Source: Lachnospiraceae bacterium
GTDB lineage: Bacteria > Bacillota > Clostridia > Lachnospirales > Lachnospiraceae
Direction: 5' to 3'
Assembly: GCA_009774535.1 (NCBI GenBank)
Contig: VSNY01000215.1
Location: 1 to 5,815, forward strand
Length of the DNA: 5,815 nucleotides
Below the pieces are notes generated by a model. The model ran no database searches and was not told where the DNA came from. It saw only the letters and a list, made by a program, of their open reading frames with translations. Positions 1 through 5,746 of the stretch are shown in pieces; within the stretch, counting starts at the first letter, position 1, and each line of letters starts with the position of its first letter. Made by a program: the position numbers and the translations under genes.

Positions 1-2
1 TA

Positions 3-1136
3 CTTGCCGCTTACTTGCTGGCGTCCAAGGGCGGACGTATTGGGAACGTGCTTGCAAACGAAGAAGGTTACCGCGCAGCATATGGCGCTGCGGGCGCTGC
101 CGCAGGTACCGTTGCGGGTGCGCTTTTTTCCCTGCTGTTTTTATATATTCTGTACAAAGGCTATATCCGTATTTTTCGTAAAAAGATGCGGGGAGAACGC
201 GCGCGCAGAGTACCGTACGACGTGCTGTTTCGCCGGATGCTGCTGACGGTGCTGCCGTTTCTTGCAGCCTCATTGCTGTTTAATATCAATGTCGTAGTCG
301 AACAGGGTATTTTTAAATTTATGATGAAAGATCAGGCTGACCCGGAGCAGATTGCATTATGGTGGGGCGTTTTCTCAGGTAAGTTCCGCACGCTGATGAA
401 CCTGCCGATCGCGATCGCAGCGGCAATCGGCGCTGCCTGCATTCCAGGTATTACTGCTTCTTTTGTAAAAGAACAGACCGAGGAAGTTGCAGAAAAGACG
501 GAACTTGCAATTCGGTTTGCAATGCTGGTTGCATTTCCATTTTCCTTCGTGTTAATGCTGATGTCCGCGCCGGTTATGGAATTTTTATTTCAGGATACGC
601 AGCCGCTCGCGTCCGGGCTGCTGCTTGCCGGAGGAGTTCTGGTTATTTTTTATTCCCTGGCCACGGTTACGGCCAGTATCCTGCAAGGGATTGGAAAGTT
701 GCGTACACCCGTGATTCACAGCGGGATTGCACTCGCGCTGCAGGTGCTGACACTGGTGCTGCTGTTAAAATATACAAAGCTGAATGTGTATGCCGTTGTT
801 GCATCTATGGCAGTTTTTGGGGTCTGCGTAACAGTGTTAAACCAGATTGCGCTGTACCGCAGCGGATACTGGGCGCCGGAGTTTATGAAGACCTTTGTGT
901 TGCCAGGTGTGTGCGCATCGATTATGGCCTCGATGGGATGGATCGTGGAAGTGTCTTTGAGCCAGGCGGTCAGTCAGAAATATGTAACCGTTCCGGCGGC
1001 GATTCTAACTGGTATCGTCGTGTACCTGTTCTTGTTAGTGATCCTGCGGGCAATGACGCCGGAGGAGATGCGCAAGTTTCCGGGCGGGAGACGGATGGCG
1101 AAGATGATGAAACGGCTGATGCGCAGTTCCTTATAA
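3..1136 (+). CDS. Polysaccharide/lipid-linked precursor flippase of the MOP superfamily (SpoVB/YtgP-like), 5' end missing
   Basis: The reading frame is open to the left edge (LAAYLLASKGG...), so the TTG at position 15 is not a credible start and the gene begins upstream. About 377 residues are visible; family members usually have around 500-550, so roughly the first third is absent. I see about nine hydrophobic segments separated by short basic loops, an internal NLPIAIAAAIGAACIPGI stretch and an ILQGIGKLRTPVIHSG motif. The last two resemble the LPLA-type and ILQGLGK-type motifs of the PST/SpoVB branch of COG2244. The tail is short, basic and cytosolic (MRKFPGGRRMAKMMKRLMR). Known family members flip lipid-linked sugars or lipid II across the cytoplasmic membrane; YtgP can replace MurJ. 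Which substrate this one moves cannot be read from the sequence. Base use is more G+C rich than in the genes downstream. A MATE-type exporter is the main alternative; the motifs fit PST better. Confidence 0.82.
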   Translation, partial: LAAYLLASKGGRIGNVLANEEGYRAAYGAAGAAAGTVAGALFSLLFLYILYKGYIRIFRKKMRGERARRVPYDVLFRRMLLTVLPFLAASLLFNINVVVEQGIFKFMMKDQADPEQIALWWGVFSGKFRTLMNLPIAIAAAIGAACIPGITASFVKEQTEEVAEKTELAIRFAMLVAFPFSFVLMLMSAPVMEFLFQDTQPLASGLLLAGGVLVIFYSLATVTASILQGIGKLRTPVIHSGIALALQVLTLVLLLKYTKLNVYAVVASMAVFGVCVTVLNQIALYRSGYWAPEFMKTFVLPGVCASIMASMGWIVEVSLSQAVSQKYVTVPAAILTGIVVYLFLLVILRAMTPEEMRKFPGGRRMAKMMKRLMRSSL

Positions 1137-1202
1137 TTGCAAATGGGTTGCGCTGATTGCTGCTCGTGAATTGCGGGAAATTTTAGACATCGTTATTCTA
1201 TG

Positions 1203-1230
1203 TTAAATCTATTGGAAAGAGAACTATACT
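1203..1230 (+). promoter_or_regulatory. Weak candidate sigma-A type promoter for the four-gene run
   Basis: TATACT at 1225-1230 matches the -10 consensus at five of six positions. The best -35 at suitable distance is poor (TTAAAT at 1203-1208, spacer 16, or GTTAAA at 1202-1207, spacer 17). If used, transcription would start near 1237 and give a leader of about 105 bases that contains the inverted repeats at 1252-1292. Other -10-like hexamers occur nearby (TATACA at 1249-1254, TATGAA at 1258-1263) without a fitting -35, so the assignment is tentative. Confidence 0.2.
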
Positions 1231-1251
1231 CTGCCGGTTTTAATTTTTTAT

Positions 1252-1277
1252 ACAGATTATGAATAAAAGTAATCTGT
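1252..1277. repeat. Inverted repeat, 8-bp arms, 10-base loop
   Basis: ACAGATTA (1252-1259) is the exact reverse complement of TAATCTGT (1270-1277). The intervening bases are TGAATAAAAG. It lies 65-90 bases before the start codon at 1342. It could be an operator or a weak leader hairpin; the low G+C content makes a stable RNA stem doubtful, and no T tract follows directly. Chance occurrence in A+T-rich DNA is possible. Confidence 0.4.
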
Positions 1278-1292
1278 CATGTGCATACTTTT
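1265..1292. repeat. Second inverted repeat overlapping the first, 7-bp arms, followed by Ts
   Basis: AAAAGTA (1265-1271) is the reverse complement of TACTTTT (1286-1292), with a 14-base loop; two more Ts follow. Its left arm uses bases in the loop and right arm of the 1252-1277 repeat, so the two stems cannot form together. The stem is A+T rich and on its own would be weak. Confidence 0.3.
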
Positions 1293-1341
1293 TTGTAAAT
1301 CAGACTTTAGCAACCGATGGAATACAGCAATGGAGGTTAGT

Positions 1342-1821
1342 ATGAATCACAAAAAAAGTATGCGGATCTTCTGGTTGTCGCTGTTCCTGCTCGTCGCTGC
1401 AGGGACGGCGATTATAGCAGTCGTGCAGTATCAGTCACATAGAAAAGAAATAGGCCGGACCTATGGAGAACAGAAAAACGATGGAAGGGCAGTGTCAGCG
1501 GCACAGCCTGATACAGAACCAGAAACGGCACATCCGGGAACGATGGCTTCTGCAATTCCGCATCCTCAGATGCAGCGGGAAAATACAACTGCAGATCCAC
1601 AGACCCAGCCAGTGAATGGAAATGCTGCGGAATACCGGTTTGAATTAAAAGTGGTAAACGGCTATCTGGATGTATATCATTATCATACCGATAACTTGTT
1701 TTTTCACACGGGTATCCCATACAGTGAGACAACCGTCAAGCAGCGCCAGGAACTGGAAAGCGGGAAATACTTTATCAATGAGCAGGAATTGTACGGATAT
1801 CTGGAAAGCTGTACAAGCTAA
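1342..1821 (+). CDS. Membrane-anchored protein with a BofC-like C-terminal domain, function unknown
   Basis: The 159-residue product starts at the ATG at 1342, preceded by GGAGG at 1332-1336 with a 5-base spacer. The in-frame ATG at 1279 lacks such a site. Residues 1-7 are basic (NHKKSMR) and residues 8-29 form one hydrophobic helix, giving a short cytosolic N-terminus and an extracytoplasmic body; there is no lipobox. Residues about 44-97 are a low-complexity linker rich in P, Q, T, A and E. Residues 97-159 form a compact domain (EYRFELKVVNGYLDVYHYH ... TGIPYSETTVKQRQELESGK ... INEQELYGYLESCTS). This resembles small Lachnospiraceae membrane proteins whose C-termini are compared with the BofC C-terminal domain (two short strands, a 'tdIp' turn, a helix, then ELYGFLE). 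BofC itself inhibits SpoIVB signalling in Bacillus sporulation; nothing here shows that role. It is the first gene of the run, 21 bases before the flavoprotein. The domain link is from memory and moderate at best. Confidence 0.8.
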   Translation: MNHKKSMRIFWLSLFLLVAAGTAIIAVVQYQSHRKEIGRTYGEQKNDGRAVSAAQPDTEPETAHPGTMASAIPHPQMQRENTTADPQTQPVNGNAAEYRFELKVVNGYLDVYHYHTDNLFFHTGIPYSETTVKQRQELESGKYFINEQELYGYLESCTS

Positions 1822-1842
1822 GAACCATGAAGGAGTACAGGA

Positions 1843-3198
1843 ATGACAAAAACAACCATTTATGACGCGGCCATAATCGGTGCGGGAGCATCCGGCCTGA
1901 TGGCCGCAATCACTGCTGCCCGCGCAGGCGCAAAGGTTCTATTACTGGAACATATGGATCAGGCAGGTAAAAAAATCCTCGCAACCGGAAATGGAAAATG
2001 TAACTATACCAATATGGATCAGGGCCTGGAATCTTATTATTGTGAGTGTCCAGGCTTTGCAGCGCAGGTGCTGCAACAGTTTTCTCATTATGATACCATC
2101 CGTTTTTTTGAAGAACTCGGGATCTGTCCAGTCCAAAAAAACGGAACCTGCATCTATCCGGAAAGCGGACAGGCATCGTCGGTCAGGCACGTGCTGCTGG
2201 CAGAGGTGAAGCGGCTGCGTATTCCGCTGCAAGTATCTGTTGGCATACGCAGTATACATAAAGAAAGAGACATTCATATCCACGGCAATTTTTACCCGCA
2301 TCTTTTTGTAATACAAACAAAGCAGCAGCCTGTCTACTGCCGTAACTGCATCCTGTCCGCCGGAGGGCAGTCTGCAAAAAAGACCGGAAGTGACGGCAGC
2401 GGTTTTCTCTATGCGAAACAGCTTGGACACACAATCCAAACTCCGCTGCCTGCGCTTGTCCCGCTTCTGGCAGATTATGCAAAATGGAAACTTCCCGCAG
2501 GCGTCCGGATCAGCTGTGCAGCGTCGTTATATGCCGATGGGAAGTTAAAATCTCAGGAACAAGGAGAACTGCAGATCACAGACTACGGAATTTCCGGAAT
2601 CGTGATCTTCCAGTTCAGCCGCATAGCCGCAAAGGCATTAGCGCAAGGCAGTCTGGTTCAAGTCATCTTGGATTGGAAGCCGGAACAGTCAGAAGCCGAA
2701 CTGGCCGCCAATCTGGAAGCCCGTTTTTCCAGTCCTTATCATACAGGACAAACGACGGCAGAATGCATGATCGGATTTTTGCCGGATAAACTTATTGCGC
2801 CTGTCTGTAAACGGGCAGGTATCCAGACCGAAGAATTGTGCAGCAAATGTGGAACAAAACGTGTGCAGAAGCTGGCTGCACTGCTGAAAAATTATAAGGT
2901 TCATATTACAGGCACAAAAAGCTTTGAGGCGTCGCAAGTAACAGCTGGCGGTATCCCGGTGCAGGAAATTGATCCCGAAAGTATGGAATCAAAAATCGTT
3001 CCAGGGTTGTATTTTGCGGGAGAAATGATTGATGTAGATGCGAAATGCGGCGGATATAATCTGCAGTGGGCGTGGGCAAGCGGTTATACAGCCGGCAAAA
3101 GCATCCGCGCTGCAGAAACTGGAATGGAGCGTTGTAATACCCGCAAATCTAAGCATTCTCTGAAAGCAATTAGAAACGATAAGCAGTATACATACTGA
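1843..3198 (+). CDS. NAD(P)/FAD-dependent oxidoreductase, HI0933/BaiN (YhiN/YtfP) family flavoprotein
   Basis: A 451-residue cytosolic flavoprotein starting at the ATG at 1843, with AAGGAG at 1830-1835 and a 7-base spacer. The FAD-binding Rossmann motif is GAGASG at residues 13-18, with the ribose-contacting acid E36 after the second strand. The family-specific block GKKILATGNGKCNYTN is at 42-57. GGQS (174-177), TGSDGSG (181-187), the DYGISG...FQFSR block (247-260), VTAGGIPVQEID (366-377) and the C-terminal flavin-closing motif with GEMIDVDAKCGGYN (393-406) are all present, so the enzyme looks intact. Family members include HI0933, E. coli YhiN, a streptococcal aminoacetone oxidase and C. scindens BaiN, which is linked to bile-acid 7-alpha-dehydroxylation. 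Natural substrates of most are unknown, and no bile-acid genes are nearby, so a bai role is not claimed. After the usual end (GYTAGKSIRAA, near 424) there is a basic tail of about 27 residues not typical of the family. A 37-base gap leads to the next gene. Confidence 0.93.
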   Translation: MTKTTIYDAAIIGAGASGLMAAITAARAGAKVLLLEHMDQAGKKILATGNGKCNYTNMDQGLESYYCECPGFAAQVLQQFSHYDTIRFFEELGICPVQKNGTCIYPESGQASSVRHVLLAEVKRLRIPLQVSVGIRSIHKERDIHIHGNFYPHLFVIQTKQQPVYCRNCILSAGGQSAKKTGSDGSGFLYAKQLGHTIQTPLPALVPLLADYAKWKLPAGVRISCAASLYADGKLKSQEQGELQITDYGISGIVIFQFSRIAAKALAQGSLVQVILDWKPEQSEAELAANLEARFSSPYHTGQTTAECMIGFLPDKLIAPVCKRAGIQTEELCSKCGTKRVQKLAALLKNYKVHITGTKSFEASQVTAGGIPVQEIDPESMESKIVPGLYFAGEMIDVDAKCGGYNLQWAWASGYTAGKSIRAAETGMERCNTRKSKHSLKAIRNDKQYTY

Positions 3199-3235
3199 TC
3201 AGATCAAGCAGGAAGAAGAGGTATCAAAGAAAATT

Positions 3236-4879
3236 ATGATCAGGATTCAGCAAATCAAAGTGCCTGTAAGGCATGAAAAAAAAGATATTGAACAAAAGAT
3301 CAAAAAACTGCTGCATCTTAAGAAAACAGATCCGGTCGATTTTGAGATTTGGAAGCTGTCCATAGACGCAAGACGCGGCCAGACGCTATTTTATGTATAT
3401 ACGGTAGACGTTAATCTGCACATAAAATCGGACCAGGAAAAAAAGCTGATCCAAAAGGTTCACAATAAAAATATTATGTTAACCAACAGAAAAATTTACA
3501 CATTTCCAACAAGCGGCACAAAAAAACTGCAGCATCGGCCAGTCATTGCCGGAAGCGGTCCAGCCGGGCTTTTTTGTGCGTATCTGCTCGCCAGACATGG
3601 TTTTCAGCCGCTGGTCATCGAACGAGGTAAAACGGCAGATCAGCGCAGGCAGGATGTGGAACGATTTTGGAAAGACGGCATATTGGATACCTCTTCCAAT
3701 GTGCAGTTTGGTGAAGGCGGGGCTGGTACATTTTCAGACGGAAAGCTGAATACGCTTGTCAAAGATCCTGTCGGACGCAGCCGCTTTGTCTTGGAAACTT
3801 TTGTGCAGCATGGCGCGGACAGCAATATTTTATATGTAAACAAACCGCATATCGGAACCGACCGCCTGATCCATATCGTAAGCAGCCTGCGGGAAGAGAT
3901 TATCCGGCTGGGCGGTACTTTTTGCTTTGAGACTTGTCTAAAAGAGATTCATGTAGAAGGTGGCAGGCTTTGCGCGGTTACGACACAATCTGCTGGTCAG
4001 ACACGCCGGATTTTGACAGATCTTTTAGTGCTGGCGATCGGCCACAGTTCGCGTGATACCTTTGAAATGCTGCATCGCCATGATCTTCCGATGGAAGCAA
4101 AACCATTTGCGGTTGGTTTTCGGATCGAGCACCCGCAGAAAATGATCGACCTGCATCAATATCACGGCGCTGACCTGCACGGTCTTGCAGCAGCATCCTA
4201 CAAAGTAACAGCATCCTGCCCGGACGGCAGTGGAAGGCAGCGGGGCGTTTATTCGTTTTGCATGTGTCCGGGCGGCTACGTCGTGAACGCTTCATCTGAA
4301 GAAGGCATGCTTGCTGTAAATGGTATGAGCTACCAGAAGCGAGATGGAAAAAATGCCAACAGCGCAGTAATTCTTTCCGTTACGCCGGATGATTTTCCGG
4401 GCGGCGGCAGCCATCCGCTAAATGGAATCGCCTTTCAGCGGGAGTTAGAAAAACGCGCATATCGGCTTGGAGCAGGGCGGATTCCACAGCAGCTTTACGG
4501 CGATTATAAGGCTGGACGGGTTTCGCGCAATTATGGAGATTTTGCTTCCCAAGCCAAAGGAGCATGCACCTTCGCGGATCTTGGGCAGCTGCTTCCAAAA
4601 GAAATGCAGCCACCCCTGATCAGCGCTATGGAACAGTTTGCAGGCTATATTCCGGGATTTGACCGTTATGACGCCATCTTATCCGGCGTTGAAAGCCGAA
4701 CTTCTTCCCCGGTGCGGATTTTGAGGAACGAGCAGTATGAAAGCGCTGTCGGCGGTATTTATCCATGCGGGGAAGGCGCCGGTTATGCGGGAGGGATTAT
4801 GTCTGCGGCAATGGACGGAATGAAGGTGGCCGAAGCAATTGGGGAGAAATTTGGAAGAGAGCCTATTACAAAAGCATAA
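3236..4879 (+). CDS. FAD-dependent oxidoreductase of the COG2509 type (uncharacterised FAD-dependent dehydrogenase)
   Basis: A 547-residue protein, close to the usual 530-550 for this family. Residues 1-95 form the N-terminal extension typical of COG2509 (MIRIQQIKVPV, then a Lys-rich helix and the WKLSIDARR block). The FAD Rossmann motif GSGPAG is at 106-111, with E129 closing the second strand. The conserved block QFGEGGAGTFSDGKLNT is at 157-173, AIGHSSRDTFEML at 267-279, KPFAVGFRIEHP at 289-300, the MCPGGYVVNASSEEG block at 343-357, SGVESRTSSPVR at 483-494, and the C-terminal flavin motif CGEGAGYAGGIMSAAMDG at 511-528. All key motifs are intact. The reaction is not established for the family; it is presumed to be an NAD(P)H-linked flavoprotein. 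The start is the ATG at 3236. The nearest GAGG (3218-3221) is 14 bases away, longer than usual, so initiation may be weak or use an in-frame ATT one codon upstream. It is not homologous to the preceding flavoprotein beyond the FAD fold. Confidence 0.93.
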   Translation: MIRIQQIKVPVRHEKKDIEQKIKKLLHLKKTDPVDFEIWKLSIDARRGQTLFYVYTVDVNLHIKSDQEKKLIQKVHNKNIMLTNRKIYTFPTSGTKKLQHRPVIAGSGPAGLFCAYLLARHGFQPLVIERGKTADQRRQDVERFWKDGILDTSSNVQFGEGGAGTFSDGKLNTLVKDPVGRSRFVLETFVQHGADSNILYVNKPHIGTDRLIHIVSSLREEIIRLGGTFCFETCLKEIHVEGGRLCAVTTQSAGQTRRILTDLLVLAIGHSSRDTFEMLHRHDLPMEAKPFAVGFRIEHPQKMIDLHQYHGADLHGLAAASYKVTASCPDGSGRQRGVYSFCMCPGGYVVNASSEEGMLAVNGMSYQKRDGKNANSAVILSVTPDDFPGGGSHPLNGIAFQRELEKRAYRLGAGRIPQQLYGDYKAGRVSRNYGDFASQAKGACTFADLGQLLPKEMQPPLISAMEQFAGYIPGFDRYDAILSGVESRTSSPVRILRNEQYESAVGGIYPCGEGAGYAGGIMSAAMDGMKVAEAIGEKFGREPITKA

Positions 4880-4884
4880 GGAGG
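4877..4884 (+). promoter_or_regulatory. Strong ribosome binding site overlapping the upstream stop codon
   Basis: TAAGGAGG joins the TAA stop of the COG2509 gene (4877-4879) with a full AGGAGG (4879-4884), 8 bases before the ATG at 4893. It decides the methyltransferase start over the TTG at 4839, which lies inside the upstream gene without a clear site. The overlap suggests translational coupling of the two genes. Confidence 0.75.
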
Positions 4885-4892
4885 ATTATAAA

Positions 4893-5447
4893 ATGTTTCA
4901 ATTTTTCATGCAGTTTATCAAACATCCAAGAACAATCGGAGCGATTGCGCCAAGCGGAAAAGCGCTGGCAGCAAAAATGATGGAACCCGTTTGTTTTTCA
5001 CGCGCAAAATGTATTGTAGAATACGGCCCTGGAACTGGTTCTTTTACCAAAGAACTGGTGCGCCGCAAACGAAGCCATACAAAACTGCTTGTAATCGAAC
5101 AAAATCCTGTTTTTTACGAAAAACTGAAAAAAGAATTTGCCAGTGAACCGAATGTATATCTGATTCAGGGAGACGCAGCAGATGTAAACCATTATCTGTC
5201 CCAATTTGGTTTTCAGACAGCCGATTATATTATATCCGGTCTGCCTTTTACATCTCTGCCAAAGACCGTATCTGAAGAAATCCTGCTGGCCACACAAAAA
5301 GCGATCGGTCCCAAAGGGCGTTTTCTTACTTTCCAATACAGCCTGGCCAAACAGAACTTTTTTATGGAATATTTCCATATGACCGGAAGACTGCTGGAAT
5401 TTAAAAATCTGCCGCCGGCTTATGTGCTTGTTATGAAGACGGTATAG
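4893..5447 (+). CDS. Class I SAM-dependent methyltransferase, phospholipid N-methyltransferase-like (PmtA/COG3963 type)
   Basis: A 184-residue protein, near the usual size of about 190-200 for this group. SAM-binding motif I is VEYGPGTGSFTKEL (42-55), the acidic residue after strand 2 is E69 (VIEQN), and motif III is GDAAD (93-97). Motif IV is ISGLPFTSLP (114-123), the GLP..LP form seen in PmtA-like enzymes in place of the NPPY of rRNA adenine dimethylases. The C-terminus KNLPPAYVLVMK (171-182) matches the 'NLPPA.V' ending of PmtA-like proteins. The N-terminus (MFQFFMQFIKHPRTIGAIAPSG) is an amphipathic, basic helix followed by the family's 'GAIAPSS/G' block, which fits docking at the membrane surface. 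PmtA enzymes methylate the amino group of phosphatidylethanolamine; whether this organism uses that lipid as substrate is unknown. An rRNA dimethyltransferase-like role is a less likely alternative. It is the last gene of the run; no terminator is evident after the TAG. Confidence 0.88.
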   Translation: MFQFFMQFIKHPRTIGAIAPSGKALAAKMMEPVCFSRAKCIVEYGPGTGSFTKELVRRKRSHTKLLVIEQNPVFYEKLKKEFASEPNVYLIQGDAADVNHYLSQFGFQTADYIISGLPFTSLPKTVSEEILLATQKAIGPKGRFLTFQYSLAKQNFFMEYFHMTGRLLEFKNLPPAYVLVMKTV

Positions 5448-5746
5448 CTGATTCATAGTTTGGTAACCGTTCCTGCAAATCCAGAAGCTGATTAGAAGCG
5501 ATTTTACAGAAAGGCGGGCTGAAATGAAAGACAGGAAAAAAATTACCTGCCCTTGGGATGTGCTTAATTATTGCGATGCATTGCAGGCAGATCCTGAAAC
5601 ACATCCAAAAAACTATTGGACAAATACAAGCAGTAATGAGGCCGTCAAACGTTTTATCCAAAAATCAGATCAAGCATCGGCCAAGCGTGAGATTGAAAAG
5701 CTAAGTGCAGGTGAAGCTAAGAGGAAGAATAAGTTTTTTACTTCAA

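Larger units (their letters stand above)
1137..1341. other. 205-base intergenic gap with no gene
   Basis: This stretch separates the flippase gene from the four-gene run. No convincing rho-independent terminator follows the flippase stop: there are scattered TTGC/GCAA repeats at 1138-1177 but no stable stem followed by a T tract. The part from about 1180 is strongly A+T rich, as expected for a promoter/leader region. It holds a weak promoter-like element and the two overlapping inverted repeats listed separately. An ATG at 1279 in frame with the next gene is rejected as its start because it has no ribosome binding site and would put a polar stretch before the membrane anchor. Confidence 0.6.

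Noticed and set aside
406..417. Palindrome CGATCGCGATCG, containing the cyanobacterial HIP1-like octamer GCGATCGC-type core
   Set aside because: It lies inside the flippase gene, encodes part of a conserved hydrophobic helix (PIAIAAA) and occurs once; no repeat family is seen.
1279..1341. Upstream ATG at 1279 giving a 21-residue N-terminal extension of the small membrane protein
   Set aside because: No ribosome binding site precedes it and the extension is atypical, while GGAGG sits 5 bases before the ATG at 1342.
1942..2439. Minus-strand open frame of 165 codons opposite the HI0933-type gene
   Set aside because: It is antisense to an intact conserved gene, has no recognisable motif and overlaps other antisense frames; a shadow.
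1843..3198. Assignment of the flavoprotein to bile-acid dehydroxylation (baiN)
   Set aside because: Members of this family are widespread in bacteria without bile-acid metabolism and no other bai-like gene is present.
4839..4892. TTG at 4839 as an earlier methyltransferase start
   Set aside because: It lies inside the upstream gene; AGGAGG at 4879-4884 points to the ATG at 4893, and the family N-terminus matches that start.
4998..5456. Minus-strand open frame of 152 codons opposite the methyltransferase
   Set aside because: The + strand protein has all expected motifs; the antisense product has skewed composition and no family features.
5431..5661. Minus-strand open frame of 76 codons across the right-hand gap
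   Set aside because: It is opposite the recognisable ATPase remnant and has no supported ribosome binding site or motif.
5698..5721. 8-bp direct repeat AAGCTAAG (5698-5705 and 5714-5721), considered as a target-site duplication
   Set aside because: The copies are only 16 bases apart, with no element between them, and the first lies within the conserved ATPase-like coding stretch; chance is more likely.
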